Shown here piece by piece: positions 40,520-49,319 of a DNA stretch of 54,930 bases (positions are counted from its first letter, which is position 1; each line of letters opens with the position of its first letter). The DNA lies in contig CAJTGB010000034.1 of assembly GCA_910575835.1 (NCBI GenBank), positions 1 to 54,930 on the forward strand. The letters are read 5' to 3'. The notes beneath the pieces are model-generated. The model saw only the letters and a list, made by a program, of their open reading frames with translations. It was not told where the DNA came from and did no database searches. The stretch comes from Lachnospiraceae bacterium (GTDB taxonomy: Bacteria; Bacillota; Clostridia; Lachnospirales; Lachnospiraceae). The translations under genes and the position numbers were made by a program.

Positions 40520-41458
40520 ATGAAATCTTTGGTAATTGGAGGCGGTGGATTTATAGGCAGTCATTTATGTAAAGCATTATTAAAAGCCGGAAATCAGGTG
40601 ATTTGTATTGATAATTTTTCAATTGGCACTAAAAGTAATATCCAAGAAATAAGGCAAAATAATAAGTTTATGCTATATGAGGCGGATGCTTCTATAAAGA
40701 AATCGTTAGATGATATATTTGAGAAGGAAAGACCAGAGTATGTGTTTCATTTGGCCGCTAATTCAGATATACAAGCCAGTGCATCTAATCCAGATATAGA
40801 ATATAAGAATACATATGCTACAACTTTTCAGACTTTATCGTGTATGCGGGAATACAACGTGAAGAAATTATTTTTTGCATCTACATCTGCTGTATATGGC
40901 GATAAACGTGGTATTTTGTTAGATGAAGCAACACCTGAACTATCTCCAATTTCGTATTATGGGGCTGCTAAATTAGGAAGTGAAGCTTTGATCAGTGCAT
41001 TTTCTTATATGAATGATATAGATGCATTAATATTTAGATTCCCTAATGTAATAGGACCGAAATTAACTCATGGTGTGATCTATGATTTTTATCAAAAGTT
41101 ACAAAAAGATCAAAAACAGTTACAGATTTTAGGAGATGGAAAACAGACAAAACCTTATATTTATGTAACAGATTTAATCGATGCTATTATGATGTTTAAA
41201 GAAAAGCAGAAGAAAGGAATTACCATTTATAATGTAGGAGTAGAAGGAGAAACAAGTGTTACGCAGATTGCGGATATTATATGTAGAGAAATGGAATTGT
41301 CAGATGTTGAATATGTGTATACGGGTGGTGAGAGTGGTTGGAAAGGTGATGTGCCAAGATTCCAATATTGCATAGAAAAAATTCACAAAGCAGGATGGAT
41401 GGCTTCTTATTCTTCTGATGAAGCTGTAAAGAAAACTGTTCGAGATATCGTTTCTTAA
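40520..41458 (+). CDS. NAD-dependent epimerase/dehydratase (extended SDR), probably acting on GDP-heptose or another NDP-sugar
   Basis: The 312-residue protein has a Rossmann start MKSLVIGGGGFIGSHLCKAL (about 1-20), the acidic residue binding the NAD ribose in ICIDNFSIG, the VFHLAANSDIQ strand (about 77-87), and the catalytic SYYGAAKL (YxxxK, about 150-157) with Ser in FASTSAVYG (about 124-132). This is an extended short-chain dehydrogenase. Its place between hddA and hddC suggests it modifies heptose, but UDP-galactose or UDP-glucuronate chemistry is possible. GGAGG at 40509-40513 is six bases from the ATG at 40520; the TTG at 40514 is rejected. Confidence 0.85.
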   Translation: MKSLVIGGGGFIGSHLCKALLKAGNQVICIDNFSIGTKSNIQEIRQNNKFMLYEADASIKKSLDDIFEKERPEYVFHLAANSDIQASASNPDIEYKNTYATTFQTLSCMREYNVKKLFFASTSAVYGDKRGILLDEATPELSPISYYGAAKLGSEALISAFSYMNDIDALIFRFPNVIGPKLTHGVIYDFYQKLQKDQKQLQILGDGKQTKPYIYVTDLIDAIMMFKEKQKKGITIYNVGVEGETSVTQIADIICREMELSDVEYVYTGGESGWKGDVPRFQYCIEKIHKAGWMASYSSDEAVKKTVRDIVS

Positions 41459-41481
41459 ATATTACATAAGAGGATGTTAGA

Positions 41482-42792
41482 ATGCAAAAAGAGTATATTG
41501 CTGTGATTCAGGCGGGAGGAAAAGGAACCCGTATGAAAAGCTTAACAGATGATCTGATACCGAAACCAATGCTTCTTCTAAATGGAAAACCGTTGATTCA
41601 ATGGCAAATGGAAAATATATCTAAATATGGTATAAAGGAATTTGTTTTTATTATTGGTCATTTAGGTAATAAGATAAGAGAATATTTTAAGGATGGTAGT
41701 GAGTTTGGGGTACATATCCAGTATGTAGAGGAATCGAAACCACTGGGATCTGCAGGTGCATTATATTATTTAAAAAATATAATACATGAAGAAGATATTA
41801 TATTTATATATGGAGATGTAATGATTTGTATTGATTGGTACAGAATATTAGAGTTTCATGAATCTTGTCATGGAAAAGCTACATTATTAGTGCATCCTAA
41901 TGCTCATCCATTTGATTCGGATTTACTGAAAATGGATAAAAATAATTGTATAACAGGAATCGATTTTAAAACTAACGATCGAAATTATTGGTATAACAAT
42001 TGTGTAAATGCAGGAGTGCATATATTAGTAAATGAAGTTATACAAAAAATTAAAAAAGTAGAAAGATTAGATTTGGAAAAGAATATATTGGCACAATTGA
42101 TGAAGAAAAGATTAGTCTATGGATATCAAACACCAGAATATGTAAAAGATGTAGGTAATCCAAAAAGATTTTGCGATGCTATAGAAGAGCAAAAGATAGG
42201 TTTATGGGAGCAAAAATGTTTAAATCAAAAACAAAAATGTGTATTTCTAGATCGAGATGGAACGTTGAATAGATATAAGGGATTGATTTATAAGGAAGAA
42301 CAGTTTGAATTAGAAAATAATGTGGAAGAGTCAATTAAAATTCTAAATAAAAAAGGTTATTTGACAATAGTAATTACTAATCAACCGGTAGTTGCAAGAG
42401 GGCTATGCAGCATTGAAGATGTAGATAGAATTCATAGGAAGATGCAAGTTTTGTTAGGAGAAAAAGGTGCATATATAGATGATATAATGTTTTGCCCGCA
42501 TCATCCAGACAGAGGATATCCGGAAGAAAATAAACAATATAAAATTTCATGTGAATGTAGAAAACCTGCTATTGGAATGGTAAAAAAAATGGTTTCAAAA
42601 TATAATATAGATTTATCAAATTCGTATATGATAGGAGATACAACAGTGGATATACAGACTGGATTTAACGCGGGAATGAAAACAATATTGGTCCTTACAG
42701 GAGAAGCCGGAACAGATAAAAAATATGACATCGAAGCAGATATCGAAGCAGAAGATTTGCTAGATGCTGTACATAGAATAATAGGTATGTGA
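41482..42792 (+). CDS. hddC-gmhB: Fusion of heptose 1-phosphate guanylyltransferase (HddC-like) and heptose 1,7-bisphosphate phosphatase (GmhB-like)
   Basis: The protein has 436 residues and two domains. The N-terminal nucleotidyltransferase (about 1-235) shows VIQAGGKGTRMKSLTDD (about 8-24), IPKPMLLLNGKPLIQW and ESKPLGSAGALYYL with the YGDVMI metal site. The C-terminal HAD domain (about 250-436) shows DRDGT with nucleophile Asp257 and acid Asp259, ITNQPVVARG, the zinc-type motif CPHHPDRG...CECRKP and GDTTVDIQTG. These are the hallmarks of GmhB. HddC and GmhB act in consecutive reverse order (phosphatase first, then GDP transfer), so the fusion joins two steps of one pathway. GAGGATG before the ATG gives a weak site. 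Confidence 0.85.
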   Translation: MQKEYIAVIQAGGKGTRMKSLTDDLIPKPMLLLNGKPLIQWQMENISKYGIKEFVFIIGHLGNKIREYFKDGSEFGVHIQYVEESKPLGSAGALYYLKNIIHEEDIIFIYGDVMICIDWYRILEFHESCHGKATLLVHPNAHPFDSDLLKMDKNNCITGIDFKTNDRNYWYNNCVNAGVHILVNEVIQKIKKVERLDLEKNILAQLMKKRLVYGYQTPEYVKDVGNPKRFCDAIEEQKIGLWEQKCLNQKQKCVFLDRDGTLNRYKGLIYKEEQFELENNVEESIKILNKKGYLTIVITNQPVVARGLCSIEDVDRIHRKMQVLLGEKGAYIDDIMFCPHHPDRGYPEENKQYKISCECRKPAIGMVKKMVSKYNIDLSNSYMIGDTTVDIQTGFNAGMKTILVLTGEAGTDKKYDIEADIEAEDLLDAVHRIIGM

Positions 42793-42801
42793 GGTGTTTG
42801 T

Positions 42802-43377
42802 ATGAAAGATTATAAAAAAAGAATTGAGGAATATATTGAACTTGAAAAACAGATTTTAGATTCTCTGATAAAAGAAGAAATTAATGAAGTAATGAATGTA
42901 TTAGAAGATGCTCGAATATCTGGAAAAAGGATTTTTATATGTGGAAATGGAGGAAGTGCATCTACAGCTTCACATTTGGAATGCGATTTTAATAAAGGTA
43001 TCAGCTATGATCAGGAAATTAAATATGATATAGAGTGTTTAAGTGATAATGTACCTATGCTAATGGCGATTGCAAATGATATCGGATATGACGATATATT
43101 TGTAGTACCTTTAAAAAACAAATTGAAAAGAGGAGATCTCGTGATTGGAATTTCAGGAAGTGGAAATTCGGAGAACATATTAAGGGCTATTAACTATGCA
43201 AATTCATTAGATGTGAATACCATTGCATTTACAGGATATGATGGAGGAAAACTTAAAAAGATTGCAAAGTATAACATTCATGTGAAGATTGATAATATGC
43301 AGATTGTTGAGGATATTCATTTGATTTTGAATCATATGATGATGTACATACTTTCAGAATTGAAATGCTGTCACTAA
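42802..43377 (+). CDS. gmhA: Sedoheptulose 7-phosphate isomerase (GmhA-like, SIS domain)
   Basis: The 191-residue protein is a SIS-domain isomerase. After an N-terminal helix (EEYIELEKQILDSLIKEE) it has FICGNGGSASTASHLECDF (Gly48 in GNGGSAS), LSDNVPMLMAIANDIGYDDIFV and GDLVIGISGSGNSENILRAI (about 111-130), then HLILNHMMMYIL at the end. GmhA converts sedoheptulose 7-phosphate to heptose 7-phosphate, the first step of the heptose pathway. Conserved His in VEDIHLILNHMM fits its active site. A GTGAGG site lies before the ATG, and the gene follows the fusion by only 9 bases. Confidence 0.88.
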   Translation: MKDYKKRIEEYIELEKQILDSLIKEEINEVMNVLEDARISGKRIFICGNGGSASTASHLECDFNKGISYDQEIKYDIECLSDNVPMLMAIANDIGYDDIFVVPLKNKLKRGDLVIGISGSGNSENILRAINYANSLDVNTIAFTGYDGGKLKKIAKYNIHVKIDNMQIVEDIHLILNHMMMYILSELKCCH

Positions 43378-43412
43378 CGATATTATAAAATTAAAAAGAA
43401 AGGGAAACGAAG

Positions 43413-44240
43413 ATGACAGATGTTAGTGTATGTATTCCGATATATTATAAAGAATCAGTTGACACAATTAAACAATGCTTTAATAGTTTATTTAAGCAAA
43501 CCGTTAAACCCAAAGAAATAGTATGTATATTGGATGATCCATCTTCGCCGGAGATTGAAGAATTATTAGGAACAATAAAAGAAAATAGTAAAATTAATAT
43601 TATATTATGTTACTGTAAAAAAAATAGTGGATTAGGTGCAGTTTTAAAGAAGGGAATTGAACAATGTACTTGTGAATATATAGCACGCATGGATGTTGAT
43701 GATGTTGCTGTACCCATGAGACTAGAAAAACAAATATTATTTTTAGACAGATTTGAAGAAATAGATGTTGTTGGAAGTAACATTGCAGAATTTGATCGTT
43801 CTATCAATAATATCATAGCATACAGAAATGTGCCTTCAACGGATAATGAATGTAAAAGAATGTTGAAGTATAGAGATCCGATCAACCATATGACGGCAAT
43901 GTATCGTCGAAATAGTGTGTTAAAAGCAGGTAACTATTCTGAAAAAATGAAATCTAATGAGGATACATATCTTTGGGTTGCATTCTATGAGCTTGGATTA
44001 TCTTTTGCAAATATTCAGGATAATTTAGTATATGTACATGCTGGAAAAGAAATGTATAGCCGTAGAGGAGGGAAAAAATCATACTATTTTGTGAAAGAGG
44101 CAATTAAATATAAGAAGAAAGCTGGATTAATCAATGTTTTAGAAAGTGTTTTCCAAAAAGCTACTAATTATTTGATATTAGTTATCATGCCAAGAGGAAT
44201 TAGGTCTTATATTTATGAGCATTTCTTGAGAAAAAGATAA
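43413..44240 (+). CDS. Family 2 glycosyltransferase (GT-A)
   Basis: The 275-residue GT2 protein starts VSVCIPIYYKESVDTIKQC (about 4-22), continues with KPKEIVCILDDPSSPEI and KKNSGLGAVLKKGIEQC (about 70-86), and has the DxD motif in ARMDVDDVAVPMRLEKQ (about 94-110). NEDTYLWVAFYELG resembles the acceptor-site ED motif. It transfers a sugar from an NDP donor to the growing lipid-linked repeat unit. The C-terminus ends with a hydrophobic/basic stretch that may bind the membrane. AAAGGGA upstream is a fair ribosome binding site. Donor and acceptor cannot be told from sequence. Confidence 0.87.
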   Translation: MTDVSVCIPIYYKESVDTIKQCFNSLFKQTVKPKEIVCILDDPSSPEIEELLGTIKENSKINIILCYCKKNSGLGAVLKKGIEQCTCEYIARMDVDDVAVPMRLEKQILFLDRFEEIDVVGSNIAEFDRSINNIIAYRNVPSTDNECKRMLKYRDPINHMTAMYRRNSVLKAGNYSEKMKSNEDTYLWVAFYELGLSFANIQDNLVYVHAGKEMYSRRGGKKSYYFVKEAIKYKKKAGLINVLESVFQKATNYLILVIMPRGIRSYIYEHFLRKR

Positions 44241-44276
44241 TATATGTTATTTAGTATCTAGAAGGAGGTATATACA

Positions 44277-44996
44277 TTGATTCCCAAAACTATACATTAT
44301 TGTTGGTTTGGAAATAATCCATTGCCGGAAGATGCAATAAGATGTATTGAAAGTTGGAAAAAATATTGTCCAGACTATCAAATTATAGAATGGAACGAGA
44401 AAAATTTTGATATAAACAAAGTTTCCTATGTTAAAGAAGCTTATGAATGTAAAAAGTGGGCATTTATAACAGATTATGTGCGCCTTTATGTATTATATAA
44501 TTTTGGCGGTATTTATATGGATACAGATGTGGAAGTAATTCAATCTTTGGATAGATTCTTAAAAGAGGAAGCATTTTCTGGATTTGAAAATATAAAAAGT
44601 GTTCCAACAGGTATTATGGGCAGTATAAAAGGACAGCGCGCAATAGGTGATATGTTAAATGAATATAATGATAGACATTTTATCAATGGGAGAGGGCAAT
44701 TGGATATGTCGACAAATGTTGAAGCAATAACAAATTATTTTGTTGGAAATGGCATGCGAATGAATAATACAAAGCAGACAATTACGGGGTTTACTATGTA
44801 TCCAAAGGATTATTTTTGTCCTAAAAACTGTAGAACTTTAAGAATAGAATTAACAGAAAACACTTACACAATTCACCATTTTGCTGGAACATGGGTTGAT
44901 AAAAAAACTACAAAACGAAGAATAATAAAAAAGATATTAGGACCATCTCTATGTGATATCATTGTAAAAGTAATGGATACATTGGGGGTTAAATAA
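44277..44996 (+). CDS. Glycosyltransferase with DXD motif (GT32 / capsular polysaccharide type)
   Basis: The 239-residue protein opens with IPKTIHYCWFGNNPLPE (about 2-18), followed by SWKKYCPDYQIIEWNEKNFD, then KKWAFITDYVRLYVLYNFGGIYMDTDVE (about 60-87) with the DTD metal site. These are the hallmarks of the Gly_transf_sug (GT32) family. It is a second sugar-adding step in the repeat unit. The start is a TTG at 44277, eight bases after the very strong GAAGGAGG (44261-44268). The gene sits directly before the polymerase gene, one base apart. Confidence 0.88.
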   Translation: MIPKTIHYCWFGNNPLPEDAIRCIESWKKYCPDYQIIEWNEKNFDINKVSYVKEAYECKKWAFITDYVRLYVLYNFGGIYMDTDVEVIQSLDRFLKEEAFSGFENIKSVPTGIMGSIKGQRAIGDMLNEYNDRHFINGRGQLDMSTNVEAITNYFVGNGMRMNNTKQTITGFTMYPKDYFCPKNCRTLRIELTENTYTIHHFAGTWVDKKTTKRRIIKKILGPSLCDIIVKVMDTLGVK

Positions 44997-44997
44997 A

Positions 44998-46479
44998 GTG
45001 ATAAAAAAGATCAAAGAAGTGTTTAAGACAGATTATATTATTATCCTTTCCTTGTATTTTGGAATACTTTTTATATTTTCTGATTTTTCGATTTCGGCTG
45101 TGTGGGGAGCAGCTTTTTTATGTATCTGCTCCAGTATCTGTTTTGTACAATGTGTATATAATTGGAAAGGATATGGTAGGAAATGGGAAATAATAGATTT
45201 GTTATTATTATTTTTTGTGATAATAACACTTTTTAACTTTATACGTGTTTTTGAGATTAATAGAACATTAATATATTATTTTTTGATATTAATAAGCGGA
45301 AGCATAATATTTTGGACATGCAAAAAAGTGAGTAGTAAATCCATTGATATTTCAAAAAAAATTTTAGTAGGTATTGCAGGAATATTTTCTATAGTAAATA
45401 TAATTTATTTCTTTTCAAGTTCTTCTGTTAGAAAAATAATATTTCTTATTTTATCTGAAACAAGTAAGGAATATTGTATCAGAATGTATAATGAAGGATA
45501 TGGATTTCCTTTTGGAGAAGACATCGGATATACTGCAGTGGTTATTTCGATAGGAATTGGTATCATTTCTATCAATACGATAAAAGATAATTGGTTTAAG
45601 AAAATATTAGTATTATTTATTCTTTTTTGGGGATTACTCCTTATTCAGCGTAGAGGAGAAGTATTAGTATGTATAATAGATTTAGTGTTAGTAACGTTTA
45701 TCGGAAATATTAAAGAAAGAAAAATGAAAAAAAGAAGTTATTCTTCAGTAATTTCTAAAACATCGTATATTGTTCCGCAAATTATTTGTATTCTTTTTAC
45801 ATTTATTTTTTTTTCAATAGTAACTGAAAATAATCGATATAATGCAACAGTAGACTCTATGACGAAGAGTATAAATGAAATACCTCCAGAAATAAGTGAC
45901 AAAAATGATTTAGATAAAAATTCTATAGCAGTTGGTGATAAAAGCAAAGAAACTATTAATATGGAATCGTCTGATGAGAAGGCATTAGTAACTGATCTTG
46001 AAGAGAATGATGATGAAAATGAATATTTCATGAAAAAAGTTGAAGAATTAGGAAATGGGAGACTAATTTTATGGGAGTTAGCGTGGCAGGCTTTTTTAGA
46101 AAACCCATGGTTTGGGAAGGGGTGGGGATCTTTTTCTAAAATTGCCCCAAAATCCGGAAATGTAAGAGCGACAAACGCGCATTGTGTTTATTTACAGCTA
46201 CTATGTGAAACAGGGCTAATAGGATTTTTATTAATTGGAAGCTTTTTTTTAATAATATTTGTTTTAATAATGAAAAAAATAAGAAATTGTAAATCAGTAG
46301 AATATTTAAAAAATTATCTATTTGCGTTATATATTTTTTTGTTTATGTTGGGAAATGGAGTAATTGATAATTCTATATATTATTCTTATGAGATAATTCT
46401 TTTTATTATTGCGTTAATGATTTTATTTCGCATAGAGGAAGAGAAAAATGAAAAAAATAATGTTAACGTTTGGAACTAG
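44998..46479 (+). CDS. wzy: O-antigen ligase / Wzy-type polysaccharide polymerase
   Basis: The 493-residue protein has about eleven hydrophobic segments. Between two of them (about 280-390) lies a large, acidic, hydrophilic outer loop with AIAVGDKSKE and TDLEENDDENEY; after it comes NGRLILWELAWQAFLENPWFGKGWGS (about 347-372) and THAHCVYLQLL-like NAHCVYLQLLCETGLIGFLLIG, the typical WaaL/Wzy ligase-polymerase signature. It should join repeat units outside the membrane. The start is a GTG at 44998 with GGGGG about ten bases upstream. Its end overlaps wecB by 32 bases. Confidence 0.85.
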   Translation: MIKKIKEVFKTDYIIILSLYFGILFIFSDFSISAVWGAAFLCICSSICFVQCVYNWKGYGRKWEIIDLLLLFFVIITLFNFIRVFEINRTLIYYFLILISGSIIFWTCKKVSSKSIDISKKILVGIAGIFSIVNIIYFFSSSSVRKIIFLILSETSKEYCIRMYNEGYGFPFGEDIGYTAVVISIGIGIISINTIKDNWFKKILVLFILFWGLLLIQRRGEVLVCIIDLVLVTFIGNIKERKMKKRSYSSVISKTSYIVPQIICILFTFIFFSIVTENNRYNATVDSMTKSINEIPPEISDKNDLDKNSIAVGDKSKETINMESSDEKALVTDLEENDDENEYFMKKVEELGNGRLILWELAWQAFLENPWFGKGWGSFSKIAPKSGNVRATNAHCVYLQLLCETGLIGFLLIGSFFLIIFVLIMKKIRNCKSVEYLKNYLFALYIFLFMLGNGVIDNSIYYSYEIILFIIALMILFRIEEEKNEKNNVNVWN

Positions 46480-47557
46480 ACCAGAAGCTATTAAGATGTG
46501 CCCTTTGATTAATCGTCTTAAACTTGAAAAAAATATATATGTATGTGTTTGTGTTACCGGACAACATGAGCAGATGTTATCTCAGGTTTTATCTACGTTT
46601 AATGTTGAACCAGATTATAATTTGCACATTATGAAAGAAAACCAAGATTTATTTGATGTATCTATTAACATTTTGAAGAAGATGCGAGATGTTTTAAAAA
46701 AAGAAAAACCGGATTTAGTTTTAGTACATGGAGATACATCAACAACATTTAACACTGCATTGGCTTGTTATTATATGAAAATACCTGTGGGACATGTTGA
46801 GGCAGGATTAAGAACATATAATATTTATTCTCCGTTTCCAGAAGAATTTAATCGTCAAAGTGTAGGCATTATTGCTGAACTTAATTTTACACCAACAAAG
46901 ATAAGCGCAGACAATTTATTAAGAGAAGGGAAAAATCCTGATAGTATTTTTATAACAGGAAATACTGTAATTGATGCATTACAGACTACTGTACAAAGGG
47001 ATTATGAACATGAAGAACTTATATGGGCTAAAGATTCAAGACTTATTTTGCTTACGGCGCATAGAAGAGAAAATTGGGGAAATCCTTTGCGCAATATATT
47101 TAAAGCAATTAGGAGAATTACTGAGGAATATCAAGATATAAAAGTTATTTATCCTATTCATATGAACCCTATAGTACGGGATATAGCATATGAAGTATTT
47201 GATCAGAATCTCCGAATACATATCATCGAACCCTTGGATGTAATAGATTTTCATAATTTTATTAATCAAGCGTACATTATTATGACAGATAGTGGTGGAA
47301 TTCAGGAAGAAGCTCCTTCTTTAGGGAAACCGGTTTTAGTATTACGTGATACAACAGAACGTCCTGAGGGAGTAAGTGCCGGTACGTTAAGGTTGGTAGG
47401 AACTGATGAAGAATTCATATATCAGAATGTGAAAAGTTTGTTGGATGATAAAGATACATACAGTATGATGGCACAAGCGGTGAATCCTTATGGAGACGGA
47501 ACATCATGTGACCAGATTGTAAAAATACTGATAGAGTGGTTAGGAAGAAGAGGATAA
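46448..47557 (+). CDS. wecB: UDP-N-acetylglucosamine 2-epimerase (non-hydrolysing)
   Basis: The 369-residue protein starts KKIMLTFGTRPEAIKMCPL (about 2-20) and contains VHGDTSTTFNTALACYYM (about 94-111), GHVEAGLRTYNIYSPFPEEFNRQ (about 117-139), TAHRRENWG (about 203-211) and DSGGIQEEAPSLGKPVLVLRDTTERPEG (from about 281). This is WecB/MnaA, which interconverts UDP-GlcNAc and UDP-ManNAc. AGAGGAAGAG lies just before the ATG and inside the end of the polymerase gene. ManNAc may be used directly or oxidised to ManNAcA; no dehydrogenase for that is seen here. Confidence 0.96.
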   Translation: MKKIMLTFGTRPEAIKMCPLINRLKLEKNIYVCVCVTGQHEQMLSQVLSTFNVEPDYNLHIMKENQDLFDVSINILKKMRDVLKKEKPDLVLVHGDTSTTFNTALACYYMKIPVGHVEAGLRTYNIYSPFPEEFNRQSVGIIAELNFTPTKISADNLLREGKNPDSIFITGNTVIDALQTTVQRDYEHEELIWAKDSRLILLTAHRRENWGNPLRNIFKAIRRITEEYQDIKVIYPIHMNPIVRDIAYEVFDQNLRIHIIEPLDVIDFHNFINQAYIIMTDSGGIQEEAPSLGKPVLVLRDTTERPEGVSAGTLRLVGTDEEFIYQNVKSLLDDKDTYSMMAQAVNPYGDGTSCDQIVKILIEWLGRRG

Positions 47558-47559
47558 TA

Positions 47560-48282
47560 ATGAATATTGCTATTATTTTTGCCGGTGGTGTAGGAAAAAG
47601 AATGAATTCTAAAGGAATTCCAAAACAATTTTTAGAAGTAAATGGTGTTCCTATAATAATTCATACATTAAAAATATTTCAAAAATGTAGAGATATTGAA
47701 GGAATAGTAATTGCTTGTGTAAAAGAATATATAGATTATATGTATTCGCTAGCCGAAGAATATAATATAAAAAAGATTTGTAGCATCGTAGAAGGTGGAG
47801 AAACAGGGCAGGAATCGATATATAATGGATTAAAAACAGCGAAGGACATTGCACTAGATGGAAAGCATATAGTATTAATCCATGATGGGGTAAGGCCATT
47901 AATCGATGAAAATTTATTATATAGAAATATTGAATCTGTAATGCGCTACGGAAGTGGAATCAGTTCCGTATCTGCAAAAGAAACAATAGTTTTATCAGAA
48001 AATAATGAGTTTGTAGAACAAACTACTAAGCGTGAACAAACTTATTTAGTTAGAGCTCCCCAGAGTTTTTGGTTAGATGATATTTTATATCATTATGAAC
48101 GAGCAAAGCAAGAAAAACTGGAATTCATAGATTCTTGTACACTGATGTCATACTATGGTAAAAATTTACATATGGTCAATACATCATATCAAAATATTAA
48201 AATTACTACACCTGAAGATTATTATCTATTTAAGGCTTTATTAATGGCAAAAGAAAATGCACAGATAATGGGAGTTGAATAA
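47560..48282 (+). CDS. IspD/TarI-like cytidylyltransferase
   Basis: The 240-residue protein has the cytidylyltransferase start IAIIFAGGVGKRMNSKGIPKQF (about 3-24), GGETGQESIYNGL (about 80-92), IHDGVRPLI (about 107-115) and ITTPEDYYLFKALL near the end. IspD makes CDP-methylerythritol, while TarI-type relatives make CDP-ribitol or similar alditol nucleotides. Because a TagF/TagB-like phosphotransferase is five kilobases further in the same operon, a TarI-like role in making the CDP-activated donor is favoured. The ATG at 47560 follows AAGAAGAGG by six bases; a GTG at 47536 inside wecB is less likely. The stop lies 4 bases before the next start. Confidence 0.82.
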   Translation: MNIAIIFAGGVGKRMNSKGIPKQFLEVNGVPIIIHTLKIFQKCRDIEGIVIACVKEYIDYMYSLAEEYNIKKICSIVEGGETGQESIYNGLKTAKDIALDGKHIVLIHDGVRPLIDENLLYRNIESVMRYGSGISSVSAKETIVLSENNEFVEQTTKREQTYLVRAPQSFWLDDILYHYERAKQEKLEFIDSCTLMSYYGKNLHMVNTSYQNIKITTPEDYYLFKALLMAKENAQIMGVE

Positions 48283-48286
48283 TATT

Positions 48287-49318
48287 ATGAATATATTGGA
48301 AGAAGACATTTTGCATATTGTTGAATCTACATTAATAGATTGGAGATTATTTTCTAATAAATTAGTAATGATTACTGGTGGGACGGGATTGATTGGAAAG
48401 ATTTTAACAGAATCTTTAGTAATGTGCAATGAAATTTATAATTGTAATATAGGAGTATTACTTCCTGTAAGAGATATAAAAAAAGCTATGACAATATATA
48501 GTAAAAGAGTATTTGATCAAGTGGATGTGGTAGAAATTGAACTTACAAAAATCCATTCAATAAAAGAAAATGTTGATATTATAATACACTGCGCTGCACC
48601 TACGCAATCTGCTTATTTTGTGAAGTACCCAGTTGAAACAATTCGTGCAATTGTTCAAGGAACAGAATCTGTAATGGAATATGCGAGAAAGAGAATGTGC
48701 AAAAATATTGTTTATCTTTCCAGTATGGAAGTTTTTGGTCAACAATTTCAAGAAATATTACATGAATCAGATCTTGGACAATTATCGCTTACTTCTCTTA
48801 GAAGTTGTTATCCTGAAGCAAAACGTATGACCGAATTAATGTGCTATTCATATTGTAAAGAATATGACATTCCTGTTAAAATAGCACGTCTCGCTCAAAC
48901 ATTTGGTCCGGGTGTGTCTTTAAATGATGATAGAGTATTTATTCAATTTTGCAAAGCTATTAAAAATAAGAATGATATTATTTTACATACCACAGGAGAG
49001 TCAATTATAAATTATTGTTATACGACGGATGCAATATTAGGAATATGTAGAATTATACAAGTGGGTAAATCTGGTGAAACATATTCTGTTGTAAATGATG
49101 ATGATAAAATTACAATATATGAAATAGCAAAATGGATGGTAGAGACTTATGGAAAAAGGGAACAAGCGATTCGTTTTGATTTTAAGGAAAAAACAAAGTA
49201 TGCATCACAAAATCATTCAAAATTATCAAATAGTAAATTAAAAACTCTTGGATGGAAACCAGAATATAGTGTTAAGCAAGGTTATCATCGATTATTACAA
49301 TACTTAGGAGTTGTTTAG
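48287..49318 (+). CDS. NAD-dependent epimerase/dehydratase family protein (extended SDR)
   Basis: The 343-residue protein is an extended SDR. It contains KLVMITGGTGLIGKILTESL (about 24-43), IIHCAAPTQSAYFVKYPVET (about 104-123), the catalytic Ser in VYLSSMEVFG and YPEAKRMTELMCYSY (YxxxK, about 177-191), then RLAQTFGPG. The family includes NDP-sugar decarboxylases and dehydratases. Together with the cytidylyltransferase before it, it may act on a CDP-linked sugar or alditol precursor, but the substrate is not readable. I choose ATG 48287 after GGAG (48271-48274); a TTG at 48275 abuts the site. It overlaps nothing and is one base from the flippase gene. Confidence 0.82.
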   Translation: MNILEEDILHIVESTLIDWRLFSNKLVMITGGTGLIGKILTESLVMCNEIYNCNIGVLLPVRDIKKAMTIYSKRVFDQVDVVEIELTKIHSIKENVDIIIHCAAPTQSAYFVKYPVETIRAIVQGTESVMEYARKRMCKNIVYLSSMEVFGQQFQEILHESDLGQLSLTSLRSCYPEAKRMTELMCYSYCKEYDIPVKIARLAQTFGPGVSLNDDRVFIQFCKAIKNKNDIILHTTGESIINYCYTTDAILGICRIIQVGKSGETYSVVNDDDKITIYEIAKWMVETYGKREQAIRFDFKEKTKYASQNHSKLSNSKLKTLGWKPEYSVKQGYHRLLQYLGVV

Positions 49319-49319
49319 A

